Notes: generated from the letters alone by a model not told the origin. A stretch of DNA of 52,085 nt from an uncultured Mediterraneibacter sp. (GCA_944377745.1 CALWFV010000021.1:1-52085), one strand, 5' to 3'; shown: positions 1-8,705, counted from the first letter of the stretch. A program made the numbers and translations.

Positions 1-1485
1 GCTGATAAAATTTACGGCATCATTACCTGTTATGACCGCATGATCATCCAGGGATATATCCCGAACTGGAGCCATGCCGATGCAATGACCACATATATGA
101 AGCTCAACGGTATCCGTATTTTTGATTATCCCGGTTTCTCACAGCCCCTTACGGAACAGATCCGGCAGAATGCGGAAAAAATCGCTCAGGAGAATGGGAT
201 TGAAATTGAGTTTATCCGAAAACTCCATGCATTCCGCAAAGATGACCGCATCCAGAAGATCATTGCTGAAACCGGGAAAACAGAAGGCCTGGTTCACATT
301 TTCTCTGCCATGGAATGCTGTAATACTTACAAGCCATGGCATGATAAAACAACCGGTAAGACTTTCCTGAAGTTTGACCAGAGCAAGTGCCTCCATTACT
401 ATTTCTATTTTATCGACAGGGAACTCGGTCTCTGCTATCTCCGCGTTCCTACATGGCCGCCTTTCCGACTTCAGTTTTACATGAACGGCCATAACCTGCT
501 TGCCCACAAGCTGGATAAAAAGCAGATTGCTTACCGGATGCAGGATAATGCGTTCCTTGAAATCTCCGATACAGATGCGGCCCAGAAACTTTCTGACCGT
601 ATTAACCCGGAGGGACTCCACAAGGTTCTTGATGTTTTTGCCAGACGATACTGTCCTGTTCCGGAATCTCTTGGACTCGGTTATACATGGACAGTCCAGC
701 AGATCGAATGCGCAACTGACATTATGTTCCGCAGGCAGGAATATCTCGAACCGCTTTATGATGAGATCATCCGCACGGCAATCTTCACTGTGAAACCAGA
801 CAATATCGCCACTTTCCTGGGGCAGCGTATTACTTATAACTGCACCAAAGAGATTGGTACGAATTATAACCAGCGTATCCTCGGTACGAGGATCAAACAC
901 CATATGGGTGATGTATCGATCAAAATGTATGACAAGTTCGGCTGCGTCTTACGGATTGAAAGCACCTGTAATGACATCAGCACGTTCCGTGTGGAACGGG
1001 AAGTCCAACACAGGGATGGGACATCTGATATCCGGAAAGCTCCTTTAAAAAAGAGCATCTACAGTCTCTACCAGCTGTTCACAATCCTGAAATCGGCGAA
1101 CTATCGTTACCTTGAGTTCATTTCATCCTTTGATGACCACAGCAGCGGCAGGAAGAAACTGGATGATGTCAGCCGTTCTCAGAAAGAAAAGGAACGTTCC
1201 TACCGCGGATTCAATTTTTTCGATTCCCGCGACCTTTCCGTACTGGAAACCATCAGCAGATGAGAATATATGACTTTCGGGATGCAGGGGAAAAATATCC
1301 GCGAGCATCTTCCGGGGATCACTCCGTCCGCAATGACAAGGATTTTTAAACGGCTGAAAGTTCATGGTCTGATTGAAAGGATTCCTGGTACCTATAAATA
1401 TTTGATTACTTCTCTTGGCAAGGAAATCATAGCTGCCGGTTTAACTATAAAAAATCTTATCCTTGTTCCTGCACTTACATCTTGA
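1..1485 (+). pseudogene. Unrecognised protein with C-terminal winged helix, split by an in-frame TGA; 5' end outside window
   Basis: The frame is open from base 1, so the gene begins left of the window; the Met at 40 is probably internal. Translation runs to a TGA at 1261-1263 and then continues in the same frame for 74 codons to the stop at 1483-1485. The part after the stop reads as a helix-turn-helix (SAMTRIFKRLKVHGLIER) with a wing (GTYKYLITSLGKEI), the usual form of a MarR-like C-terminal domain. The codons around the stop read SR-stop-EYMTFGM; a single base change from GGA (Gly) would explain it. I do not recognise the N-terminal ~400 residues. The broken product would lack its putative DNA-binding tail. 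Selenocysteine readthrough is unlikely, since no Sec-type context was seen. The 53 bases to the next gene hold nothing recognisable. Confidence 0.7.
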
Positions 1486-1538
1486 TTTACTGATACCGAA
1501 ATTTTGCCATTTTGCGTAGAAAATCATTTATAAGTGGC

Positions 1539-2855
1539 CTAACATATCTTCTGTTCCCTCTCTGCTGTCTCTTCCTTCTCTGTCTCTTCTGCGTCATCTG
1601 TTTCCAGCATCTCCAGGAATGCTTCCAGCCTGGTCTTGATCTGTCCGTCATGGCTGTTGCGCCGGTCGATTCCATCTCCGTCCAGGATCAGCATGGGGAC
1701 ATCCATTTCCTTCAGTTTCTCTTTCAGAAGGATACTTCCCCCCGAAGACTGCTTGCATCCCCAGTGGCAGAACTGGATCACCGCGTCCGGATGGAGAGTG
1801 TCTGCCAGCTTTCCAACCATATCAGCCTTGTGGGAGTAGGAACCATTATACAGGTTTCGGATAATCTTCTTTGCAAGGGCATGGAATGGCTTTGTCTCAT
1901 CCATTTCTTCCATAGAATCGATGATGATATCACTTGCAATGATCTGGTACTTACGGCTGGCGTTGAAATAGCTCTGCAGTGTCTCCTGATAGAACGGGAG
2001 CAGATGGATCCACAGAATCTTTTTCCCGTCAAACTTCGGATAGTTCTCGATATCCTTTATCATGAACCGGATCAGATCCAGGAACTCCTGTGTCCCGATG
2101 AGCAGATGCATCCCCATCATCATATAGAGATGGCTGATCAGTTCTCCCGGATAGTACCTTTCACTCTGAAGCTCAAAGAACCGCATCAGTTCCTTTCTTG
2201 TCTCATTCTCGATCCGTATCGCTTTTTTCAGTCTCTCCATATCGAACGGAGTCCCAAAACGTCTCTCCAGCTCCGCTGTAAATTCCTTTAACTGCTCTGC
2301 CAGGTAATCCACTGAGGCCTCATCGTCCCGGTAGGGCACATCCAGGAAAGTAAAAGGCACGCCCTTTTTCTTCTCCAGATAGCGGAACGTATTCAGATTT
2401 CCGTCACAGGACAGGGACGTTGTCACCGCATATTCCGGCACAGGAACTGCTCCGCTGTCAATGGCACCCACAAAGGTCTTATGATAGGAACACAATGTCG
2501 GCGCGATCCCTGTATTCTGCGCATAGTCTATAAAAAAGTCCTCCAGATGATATCCGCTGAAATAGCAGGAAAGGCACTCGATAGAGAGTGTCCTGAGCCC
2601 GAAACACCCGATGATCTCACAGGGTGAAAAAATATTTCCCCACACATATCTGTCCGGACGGCCAAGAGAATCGGCCACAAAGGACATCATCATCGCCTCC
2701 AGCTTCTGATAGCCCTTTGATATTCCTTTCTTCGGAAGCAGCTTTGTCCGGAGCTTGTTCAGTTTAAAACCGAGAAGCATCTGATCCCAGCTCTCTCCGG
2801 GATGCTCCGTGGTCTCTTCTTTTACGTGGTCAATATATTTGTCTGCGATCCACAT
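1539..2855 (-). CDS. 2-hydroxyacyl-CoA dehydratase family protein (HgdB/BcrB-like, D component type)
   Basis: A 438-residue protein of the 2-hydroxyglutaryl-CoA dehydratase D-component family, whose members bind a [4Fe-4S] cluster and carry out radical-based dehydration or ring reduction after activation by an ATP-driven reductase. Visible candidate cluster cysteines are FSPCEIIGC (about 79-84), SCDGN (about 150) and the C-terminal CHWGCKQSSGG, a family signature. The start is the ATG at 2855, preceded by GGAGGG six bases away; an upstream in-frame ATG at 2891 has no ribosome site. The acidic tail (DDAEETEKEETAE) is unusual. No partner subunit or activator (HgdC) lies next to it, so the substrate cannot be told; many stand-alone members in Clostridia are uncharacterised. 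Confidence 0.82.
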   Translation of the reverse strand: MWIADKYIDHVKEETTEHPGESWDQMLLGFKLNKLRTKLLPKKGISKGYQKLEAMMMSFVADSLGRPDRYVWGNIFSPCEIIGCFGLRTLSIECLSCYFSGYHLEDFFIDYAQNTGIAPTLCSYHKTFVGAIDSGAVPVPEYAVTTSLSCDGNLNTFRYLEKKKGVPFTFLDVPYRDDEASVDYLAEQLKEFTAELERRFGTPFDMERLKKAIRIENETRKELMRFFELQSERYYPGELISHLYMMMGMHLLIGTQEFLDLIRFMIKDIENYPKFDGKKILWIHLLPFYQETLQSYFNASRKYQIIASDIIIDSMEEMDETKPFHALAKKIIRNLYNGSYSHKADMVGKLADTLHPDAVIQFCHWGCKQSSGGSILLKEKLKEMDVPMLILDGDGIDRRNSHDGQIKTRLEAFLEMLETDDAEETEKEETAEREQKIC

Positions 2856-3042
2856 CCTATTCCCTCCAGATCTTATACTATTATTGTACATTTCATATAC
2901 AGTTTCTCTATGATGTCTCAGGTTCCAGCTTCCGTCGTTTCATGCAGGCGCAGAGCGGCAGTACCTTTTCCAAGGCATCATAAAGTAAATATATAGCACA
3001 TTTTCACGAAAATTTCCAGAGGGGATGATGTGAAAGAAAGTC

Positions 3043-3072
3043 TTGACTTTACAGGAACAGATGTGATAGAAT
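3043..3072 (+). promoter_or_regulatory. Sigma-A type promoter for the DUF2798 gene at 3186
   Basis: TTGACT (3043-3048), an 18-base spacer and TAGAAT (3067-3072). The leader that follows holds a short hairpin, CAACA at 3136-3140 with TGTTG at 3149-3153, and then a run of six T, just before the AAAGGAGG ribosome site. This is a weak terminator-like element. The rest of the 330-base gap 2856-3185 shows nothing else recognisable. Confidence 0.55.
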
Positions 3073-3185
3073 CTTGCCCGTTGAGAAAATCCCGGTCTAT
3101 ATTGGAAACGTCCATTCTCCTGAATGATTAACGAACAACACGGATTTCTGTTGCCTGTTTTTTCATTATTAAAGGAGGTTTTTTT

Positions 3186-3680
3186 ATGCCCAGAACTAAA
3201 TTTGAAGATGTGATCTTTACAATTATCATGGTATTCGTCATGGTGTACGCGATGATCTGCTACAACATTGCGCTGAACACAGGAGGGATGAGTTCTTCGG
3301 TCTTTCTGTCCGCTTTTCACGAGCTTGTGATCATGGCTCCCGTTGCCTTTATCCTCGACTTTTTCTTTGTCGGGAAAATGGCAAAGAAAACTGCGTTCAA
3401 ACTGGTCAATCCGGAAAAGGAGAACCCGTTCCATCTGGTACTTGCGATTTCCGCTGTATCTGTCATGTGGATGTGCCCGCTGATGAGTTTTGTCGCGACA
3501 CTTCTTTTCAAAAATGCCGGAACGAATCTTATCCCGGTATGGCTCCAGACTGTCGCTCTGAACTTCCCGATGGCGTTCTTCTGGCAGATGTGCTACGCAG
3601 GACCGCTTGTCCGCTTTGTCTTCCGGCTCATCTTCAGACGCGCAGGATCCGCAGCCGCAGCGGCGGAGGAATGTGCATAA
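3186..3680 (+). CDS. DUF2798 family membrane protein
   Basis: A 164-residue membrane protein with four predicted hydrophobic segments (about residues 8-28, 40-65, 82-105 and 120-150) and a basic, Ala-rich tail. The pattern fits DUF2798, a small membrane family of unknown function. The start has a strong AAAGGAGG site. A paralogue lies at 14786-15292. They share the late motif NFPMAFFW followed by M, a short Ala-rich stretch, a Pro and a basic end. Both genes stand alone behind good promoters and long leaders containing hairpin plus T-run elements, which hints at regulated expression. A strong terminator follows at 3696. Confidence 0.75.
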   Translation: MPRTKFEDVIFTIIMVFVMVYAMICYNIALNTGGMSSSVFLSAFHELVIMAPVAFILDFFFVGKMAKKTAFKLVNPEKENPFHLVLAISAVSVMWMCPLMSFVATLLFKNAGTNLIPVWLQTVALNFPMAFFWQMCYAGPLVRFVFRLIFRRAGSAAAAAEECA

Positions 3681-3695
3681 TCAAATAGAGAATAT

Positions 3696-3741
3696 GAAAA
3701 GGGAAGCACCTGCTCCACTAAAAGCCTGTGCTTCCCTTTTC
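3696..3741. terminator. Bidirectional intrinsic terminator
   Basis: A perfect 14-bp inverted repeat, GAAAAGGGAAGCAC (3696-3709) and its complement (3728-3741). A-rich flanking on one side and T-rich on the other lets it serve both the DUF2798 gene and the small minus-strand ORF ending at 3790. Confidence 0.85.
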
Positions 3742-3789
3742 TGTTCTTTACCGTTTTTTCGTTTCTACGGCTTTTCCACTCCCGGACAT

Positions 3790-3909
3790 TCACTCTTTCT
3801 TATCCGTCACATTGTCCGTGAACTCTTTCCATGCCCTTCCTCGCAGAAACATTACGGCGGCTACGCCTCCGCATGCGAGTATAAAGAGTACAAATCCCAG
3901 TATATCCAT
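3790..3909 (-). CDS. Small single-pass membrane protein, 39 residues
   Basis: A 39-residue ORF beginning MDILGFVLFILACGG. Residues 3-22 form one hydrophobic helix and the rest is a charged cytoplasmic-type tail ending DKKE. It has a strong ribosome site (GGGAGGTGAG, about four bases before ATG) and lies between its own upstream region and the bidirectional terminator at 3696-3741, so it looks like a complete transcription unit. No family is recognised. Small proteins of this form are often toxins of type I systems, modulators of membrane complexes or stress peptides; nothing here chooses between these. An antisense RNA gene was not visible. Confidence 0.6.
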   Translation of the reverse strand: MDILGFVLFILACGGVAAVMFLRGRAWKEFTDNVTDKKE

Positions 3910-4039
3910 ACGCTCACCTCCCGGTAAATATCCGCACGATATGTTCTGACTGTATTATAGCACACCCGATCTGATGCATACAGTAAAACTGTGACTTTTC
4001 GGAGCGTTTACACACAGGATCCCGGAGATTCGTGCATCC

Positions 4040-4366
4040 TCAAAACACAAGCTGCACCAGCAGCATATAGCACACGGTCCCTCCCGCAATAGACAAAAGC
4101 ATCTGCCGCTTCCACACATGCAGGATGATGACCAGAAGAATGGCGATCATCTCCGGAATACCATGACTTCCTGCGAAGACATTCACATCCTTCAGACTGT
4201 AGATGACAAGAAGTCCGAACACTGCCGCTGGGAGAAATTTCCCAAGGAACTGCACATACTTCGGTGTTGGCTTACCGGATGGGAAAACCAGAAACGGAAG
4301 GAATCTGGTGACTGCCGTCCCCAGAACCACCATTGCGACTGTAATGATCTGTTGCGTCAGTGTCAT
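4040..4366 (-). CDS. azlD: AzlD family branched-chain amino acid transport subunit
   Basis: A 108-residue membrane protein with four hydrophobic segments and the family pattern TAVTRFLPF near the start. AzlD is the small subunit that works with AzlC to export branched-chain amino acids or analogues across the membrane. Its ATG overlaps the azlC stop by four bases (ATGA), so the two are translationally coupled. The length matches the family (about 100-110 residues). The 130-base stretch between its stop and the small ORF at 3909 shows no clear terminator. Confidence 0.88.
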   Translation of the reverse strand: MTLTQQIITVAMVVLGTAVTRFLPFLVFPSGKPTPKYVQFLGKFLPAAVFGLLVIYSLKDVNVFAGSHGIPEMIAILLVIILHVWKRQMLLSIAGGTVCYMLLVQLVF

Positions 4367-5118
4367 CGCACTATCCCTCCTTCCTTCTTCTCAAGCGTCC
4401 TCCTCAACAGCGTCAGGACTGCGAGGATCGACAGCATCGCCGGAATGATAAAACGGTCTGCCCCGAATGCAGTCAAACAGACCAGGGAGATCCCCAGCCC
4501 CAGGAACGAACTCATATGGTCCTTTTCTTTGAGCCACTGTTCCAGAAAGATCACCACGAACATGGCGACCATGACAAACTCAAGTCCCTCCGTACTGAAA
4601 TTGATCAGGGACCCGAAGATTCCTCCAAGCGTGGCTCCGGAGAACCAGTACAGATGGTTCAAAAGAGTGACAAAGAACATAAACCATCCCCGGTCCACAT
4701 CCTCCGGGATGTCCGCCGTATAATTGATGGAAAATGTCTCATCGCACATTCCGAAGATCAGATAGAATTTCTTCCATCCCATTCCCCGAAATTTATCCAG
4801 CATGGAAATTCCGTAAAACAGATGCCTCGCATTGATCATCAGCGTCATTGCAAACGCCTGCAAAGGATCAAACGCTCCGAGAAGCATGTTGACGGTGACA
4901 AATTCTATGGATCCGGCAAAGATCGTAACGCTCATAAGCATCGGATACAGAAAACTGAACCCTGACACATTCATATAGATCCCGTATGTAATGCCGAGAA
5001 ACCAGAAGCCCGCAAAGATCGGTATGGTATAGGGAAAGGCCGCTCTAAACGCCTTTTTCAGTATCCCTGATTTTGTAACAGTCTGGTCTGTCTGTAAAAC
5101 GGTTGATTCTGACTGCAT
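4363..5118 (-). CDS. azlC: AzlC family branched-chain amino acid exporter, large subunit
   Basis: A 251-residue membrane protein with about six to seven hydrophobic segments. The AzlC signature is visible: [19 protein letters not shown] near the N-terminus, then [12 protein letters not shown] and GMCDETFSI in the middle. With AzlD it forms an exporter for branched-chain amino acids or toxic analogues. The start at 5118 has GAGG five bases upstream; an in-frame start at 5148 lacks a site and falls inside a leader hairpin. It is divergent from a MocR-type regulator with a repeat-containing control region between them, so that regulator is the likely controller. Its 5' leader is highly structured (see 5137-5252). 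Confidence 0.88.
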   Translation of the reverse strand: MQSESTVLQTDQTVTKSGILKKAFRAAFPYTIPIFAGFWFLGITYGIYMNVSGFSFLYPMLMSVTIFAGSIEFVTVNMLLGAFDPLQAFAMTLMINARHLFYGISMLDKFRGMGWKKFYLIFGMCDETFSINYTADIPEDVDRGWFMFFVTLLNHLYWFSGATLGGIFGSLINFSTEGLEFVMVAMFVVIFLEQWLKEKDHMSSFLGLGISLVCLTAFGADRFIIPAMLSILAVLTLLRRTLEKKEGGIVR

Positions 5119-5136
5119 GTTTTCCTCTGTACAGAA

Positions 5137-5252
5137 GCGGACCGGCAAAGTCCGCCTCTCTCCTTCCTCTCAATTTTCTTTCAAGACTCGCTCGCGAGTC
5201 TTGGCGCGGGATTCGGGTCAGCTTTAGCTGACATAATACATCTCCGAATCCC
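5137..5252 (-). promoter_or_regulatory. Structured 5' leader of azlC with three hairpins
   Basis: Reading the minus strand toward azlC: an outer stem GGGATTCGG/CCGAATCCC (5244-5252 with 5208-5216) encloses a perfect hairpin GTCAGCT-TT-AGCTGAC (5217-5232). Then comes a 9-bp stem CAAGACTCG/CGAGTCTTG (5182-5203), then GCGGAC/GTCCGC (5137-5155) just ahead of the ribosome site. No T-box or known riboswitch consensus was recognised. It may be a leader RNA or an inserted palindromic repeat. Confidence 0.5.
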
Positions 5253-5297
5253 TGCGTTCTTCGTTCACCTGATATACAGACTATCACCATATTTACA

Positions 5298-5323
5298 TAC
5301 AATCAACATGATAATTGTATGGA
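5298..5323. promoter_or_regulatory. Candidate regulator-binding repeat, azlC-proximal copy
   Basis: ATAATTGTATGGA at 5311-5323 recurs exactly at 5435-5447 in the same orientation. The copy is preceded by ATACAAT at 5298-5304, forming an inverted repeat with ATTGTAT. MocR regulators of the PdxR/GabR type bind direct repeats of this size near their own promoter. Confidence 0.5.
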
Positions 5324-5418
5324 TTACAATTTTAGCAAATGGAGCATTACAGTTCAAATGCGGACGGCGGTCAGGTGTAGACTGAACTGCTGCCAATTTC
5401 CTTGACGCCTTGTTTTTT

Positions 5419-5447
5419 CCATACATTTTGCATTATAATTGTATGGA
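5419..5447 (+). promoter_or_regulatory. Candidate operator and -10 region of the MocR-type regulator
   Basis: CCATAC (5419-5424) and GTATGG (5441-5446) form an inverted repeat around TATAAT (5434-5439), a perfect -10 hexamer. The second copy of the 13-base repeat lies at 5435-5447, so a bound protein would block this promoter, consistent with autoregulation. No convincing -35 hexamer was found at 17 bases. Confidence 0.5.
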
Positions 5448-5523
5448 ATCCAGTACCAGACTTAAAATCCAACACCGGACTTACAAGTATCATTTAAAAC
5501 AGACACAGAGGAGGAGCGATCTC

Positions 5524-6912
5524 ATGCCGTTCAATTCATTCTTAAACTATCCAATGTCATGGAAGCCGGAACGAAGCCGACTGAAGCGCCCTATCTACCG
5601 TTCTCTTGCCGAACAGATGGAGAAAGATATCGCCACAGGATTCCTGCCGCCCGGTACAAGGCTCCCGCCCCAGAGGGAACTGGCAGATTTTCTGGATATC
5701 AACTTTACCACGGTCACCCGTGCCTACCGTTTGTGCGAACTGAAGGGACTGATCTATGCGGTGACCGGAAGCGGCACCTTTGTAGCGCCCAATGCCGCAA
5801 AATCTGTAACGATCTCTGCAGATACACTGGCAGGTGGCAGCATTGATCTGGGCTTCGTCAGTTCTTTTGAGCAGTGCAACAATATGATCAGCGATACCAT
5901 TGTCTCCGTCATAAAAAAACGCCGCTTCGCGGAACTCCTGGACTACGAATACCCCACCGGAATGCCCCACCACAAAGCCGCTGCTGTAAACTGGCTGGGA
6001 AACCTAGAAATACATACTGATCCGGATCACCTTGCCCTTGCATCAGGCACTCTGAATGCGATCGCGCTCGCCCTTTTTTCCCTCTTTGAGCCAGGAAACA
6101 GAATTGCAGTAGATACCTATGCATTCGTTAATTTTATTGAACTGGCAAAGATGCACCGTCTCCAGCTTGTCCCCATCAGCGGAGACGAAGAGGGGATGCT
6201 CGCTGAGGAACTGGAGGCACAACACAGGATCAAGCCCATCCACGGCGTCTTCCTCTCCCCCTCCTGCTGCAACCCTACTACGATCATGATCACGGAACGC
6301 AGAAAAGCCGCTCTTGCCGACGTGATCGGCAGGTGCGGCATGATCCTGATCGAAGACGATATCCACGCCTTCTTAAGCGCGGGCATCATAGAAGGCTACG
6401 CCGGGCCCATCTCCCGGTTTCTTCCTGACCAGTCCGTCTATATCTGCGGGACCTCCAAATCCTTATGTTCCGGACTCCGGGTCGCTTATCTCGTCTACCC
6501 TGACCGGTTTCGGGAACAGCTTTTAAGCGCACTCTTTAACATCAATGTCAAAACATCTTCTCTTGACGCTGAGGTCATCACAGAGCTGATCCTCTCCGGA
6601 AAAGCAGGCAAGATCACAGAGAAAAAGCACGTCCTTGCTGAAGAGATGAACGCGCTGTTCTATGAATTCTTTCCGGAGCAGAAAGGCGTCGGACATCCTT
6701 TGAGCTTCTACCGGTGGCTGCCTATCCAGGACACGAGAAAAGGCTCCGAAGTAGAGAGAGAACTTCTGAACGCCGGGATCCGTGTCTATCACTCAGACCG
6801 GTTCCTCAGCGGTCCCCGGGAAGGACAGTGCTATCTGCGCATTTCTCTTGCCACAGTCAGGGAAAAAGAACTGCTGAAGAAAGGGCTGACCATACTGGCA
6901 GAACATATATAG
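5524..6912 (+). CDS. MocR-type transcriptional regulator (GntR winged helix plus class I aminotransferase domain)
   Basis: A 462-residue fusion. Residues ~20-90 are a GntR winged helix (PIYRSLAEQMEKDIATGFL, LPPQRELADFLDINFTTVTRAY). The rest is an aminotransferase-like fold with the PLP lysine in GTSKSLCSGLR (Lys312) and the typical LIEDDIHAFL. Members sense PLP or an amino-acid aldimine and control transport or metabolism genes nearby. The ATG at 5524 has GGAGGAG eight bases upstream; in-frame codons from 5410 overlap the promoter and are not expected to be translated. It is divergent from azlC-azlD, which makes that exporter the likely target, with the repeat pair at 5311 and 5435 as the likely binding site. 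Confidence 0.85.
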   Translation: MPFNSFLNYPMSWKPERSRLKRPIYRSLAEQMEKDIATGFLPPGTRLPPQRELADFLDINFTTVTRAYRLCELKGLIYAVTGSGTFVAPNAAKSVTISADTLAGGSIDLGFVSSFEQCNNMISDTIVSVIKKRRFAELLDYEYPTGMPHHKAAAVNWLGNLEIHTDPDHLALASGTLNAIALALFSLFEPGNRIAVDTYAFVNFIELAKMHRLQLVPISGDEEGMLAEELEAQHRIKPIHGVFLSPSCCNPTTIMITERRKAALADVIGRCGMILIEDDIHAFLSAGIIEGYAGPISRFLPDQSVYICGTSKSLCSGLRVAYLVYPDRFREQLLSALFNINVKTSSLDAEVITELILSGKAGKITEKKHVLAEEMNALFYEFFPEQKGVGHPLSFYRWLPIQDTRKGSEVERELLNAGIRVYHSDRFLSGPREGQCYLRISLATVREKELLKKGLTILAEHI

Positions 6913-6978
6913 AACGCCCTGGCGTCCGCACCGCCTCTGTTTCCGCCCGGCGTTTCTCTCCCGTCATGTTTTTCCCGG

Positions 6979-7854
6979 TCAGCTGCACTTCCCGCACTCC
7001 GAACATCCGTTGCAGGTCAGTCTGCTCCCGCACTCCCTGCACGTGACCGGATGATAGCGGGGAACATAAAGATTTTTCTCCGGAATGTCATATCCCCATT
7101 CATCTGTCAGATGAAACCGGATCTCTCTTCCCTGAAAGCTCAATCCGGAGCGGTACGCCTGGACGGACTGGGTACGCTTGTCAGGGATCCGGTATGTCTT
7201 TCCGTCTTTCACAAAATATGTGCCTGTCTCTATAAAGTCAAAGGTGACGTCATATGCCCGGCACTGATCGCTTAAGAGTTTCACCCACTCATATCTGCAC
7301 GGACGGGAGCCGTCATAATTCTCCCCGCCGCAGAGTACCTGCTCGATCTGTCCCTCGGGAAGGTACTTTTCAAGGTCCACCGGTCCCACCAGCGGCGCCG
7401 TCATGATCCCCTTGTGCCGGAACGGAAGTTCAAACAGGATCGGGATCCTCTCATCCGCTCGCCTCTGGTTCTCGCATGTCACATTAAAAAAGATATGATC
7501 CCAGCCTTCGCCCCAGTCATAGGGCAGACAGGAAGCGACCCGCTCCGGCCGCTTTGTCAGGAGAAAGAATTTCACGTCCCGCCTCCGGCGCATGACTGCC
7601 CACGCCTCGTCCCGCCAGGCGTCCGCCTCCTCCAGAAAAAAATCCGAGGTCATACAGACCCGGATCATTTCTCCGCTCTTCACCTTATATCTTCCCTGCC
7701 GGTCTTTGGACAGGGGATAGCGGAAGCCGCCCTTTGTGCGATAGATCCGGCTTCCATCCTGATCCCGCATCCGGTCCAGGAAATACATATAACAGTTTTC
7801 ACACCCCTCGGAGCATTTTCTGCACCCGTGCCAGGGATTCCAGATATCATGCAT
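6979..7854 (-). CDS. DUF5131 family protein (phage Gp37/Gp68-like)
   Basis: A 291-residue protein that opens with the family signature WNPWHGC followed by CRKCSEGCENCY (Cys 11, 14, 18, 21), resembling an iron-sulfur or radical-SAM-like cluster motif. It ends with another Cys-rich block (CRECG, CNGCSECGKC) that could bind zinc or a second cluster. Known members occur in phages and bacterial genomes and have no settled function. The start is the ATG at 7854 with AAGGAG eight bases before it; a TTG seven codons upstream lies over that site. It follows the Lrp gene and the 53-residue ORF on the same strand with a short gap, so it may be the last gene of that unit. Confidence 0.75.
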   Translation of the reverse strand: MHDIWNPWHGCRKCSEGCENCYMYFLDRMRDQDGSRIYRTKGGFRYPLSKDRQGRYKVKSGEMIRVCMTSDFFLEEADAWRDEAWAVMRRRRDVKFFLLTKRPERVASCLPYDWGEGWDHIFFNVTCENQRRADERIPILFELPFRHKGIMTAPLVGPVDLEKYLPEGQIEQVLCGGENYDGSRPCRYEWVKLLSDQCRAYDVTFDFIETGTYFVKDGKTYRIPDKRTQSVQAYRSGLSFQGREIRFHLTDEWGYDIPEKNLYVPRYHPVTCRECGSRLTCNGCSECGKCS

Positions 7855-7895
7855 TGTTTTCGGCTCCTTTTTCAAAAATCAGGAAACTGCCGCTT

Positions 7896-8057
7896 TCATT
7901 CCCGTAAAAACCCGCAGCATGTCTCCCCGGTCTGCTCATTATTACAGTACCACAGATCCTCCGGCTCTGTCACCCGGAACATACCGAACAATTCCTTCCG
8001 GTCCGGGCAGATGTCAGGGAAAATGTTCTCCAGTCCGGCAAACAGTTCTTCACTCAT
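7896..8057 (-). CDS. Small protein of 53 residues, translationally coupled to the Lrp gene
   Basis: The ATG at 8057 shares one base with the Lrp stop (TGATG), and GGAGG lies six bases upstream inside the last codons of Lrp, a classic coupling arrangement. The product starts MSEELFAGLENIFPDICPDRKELFGMF, is acidic and has Cys residues at 17, 38, 46 and 47 (C-C pair near the end). No membrane segment and no known family was recognised. It may be a partner of the Lrp regulator or of the DUF5131 protein encoded 42 bases downstream. Confidence 0.55.
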   Translation of the reverse strand: MSEELFAGLENIFPDICPDRKELFGMFRVTEPEDLWYCNNEQTGETCCGFLRE

Positions 8058-8533
8058 CATCCTCCTCCATACTGCATCGTCCCCTCCTCTGCCGGGATTC
8101 CCCGATGTTCGACTGACGTGGAAAAGACGATCAGCGTCTTTGTCCTCCCGAATCTCTGCAGTTCTCCGATAAACTGATCCAGTTCCACCGTGCTCGGGAA
8201 AAGCACCTCCAGCACCATGGAATAGTCCCCTGTCACACAGTTGCATTCGATCACATTGCCGCACTCTTTGACAAAAGGATAGAAATCCTTCTTATCCTCC
8301 GGCGGGACCTCAAGGTTGATCAGTGCCTTGATGTGATAACCCAGCGCTGACGGGTCTATCTGGGCGTGATACCCCGTGATAACTCCCTCCCGCTCCATCT
8401 TTTCTATCCTCGCCGACACAGCCGGTGTGGAAAGATAAACTTTATTTGCAATTTCTTTTAAAGGTGTCTTGGCATTTTCCTGCAGAATATCCAGTATGAT
8501 CCTGTCCACTGTATCCAGCTTTTCATGTTTCAT
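8057..8533 (-). CDS. Lrp/AsnC family transcriptional regulator
   Basis: A 158-residue regulator with the usual layout. The N-terminal helix-turn-helix reads LDTVDRIILDILQENAKTP and then STPAVSARIEKMEREGVITG. The RAM/AsnC ligand domain follows (LINLEVPPEDKKDF, CNCVTGDYSMVLEVL). Such proteins form octamers and respond to amino acids. The start at 8533 has AAGGAG nine bases upstream; in-frame codons to 8605 overlap the -10 side of the leader and lack a site. It is divergent from glutamate dehydrogenase, which it may control together with itself. Its own promoter (8656-8684) is strong. Confidence 0.88.
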   Translation of the reverse strand: MKHEKLDTVDRIILDILQENAKTPLKEIANKVYLSTPAVSARIEKMEREGVITGYHAQIDPSALGYHIKALINLEVPPEDKKDFYPFVKECGNVIECNCVTGDYSMVLEVLFPSTVELDQFIGELQRFGRTKTLIVFSTSVEHRGIPAEEGTMQYGGG

Positions 8534-8655
8534 GATCCTTTTCTCCTTTTTCTCAGTCAATATGGCTTTTTCTGATAAATCAGGACAGAAAAAAAGCGCA
8601 TCCATTTCTGAATACGCCTTTGTAATCTTTCTATATAGTACAAATATTTTTTAAT

Positions 8656-8684
8656 ACCATATCATTCAATATTGTTTTTGTCAA
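8656..8684 (-). promoter_or_regulatory. Promoter of the Lrp-family gene
   Basis: On the minus strand TTGACA (8684-8679), a 17-base spacer and TATGGT (8661-8656). The -35 is a perfect consensus. Confidence 0.6.
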
Positions 8685-8688
8685 TCAT

Positions 8689-8705
8689 ACTTAATTTTTT
8701 TAAGT
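8689..8705. promoter_or_regulatory. AT-rich palindrome in the lrp-gdhA control region
   Basis: ACTTAA (8689-8694), five T, TTAAGT (8700-8705). It abuts the -35 of the Lrp promoter. AT-rich dyads of this kind are typical Lrp-type sites, but the assignment is an inference. Confidence 0.35.

Noticed and set aside
1261-1263. Selenocysteine at the in-frame TGA
   Set aside because: No stable stem-loop directly after the TGA was seen and the residue is not at an expected redox site; a nonsense change is simpler.
5119-5300. T-box riboswitch before azlC
   Set aside because: The T-box core sequence (AGGGTGGNACCGCG-like) is absent and there is no paired terminator.
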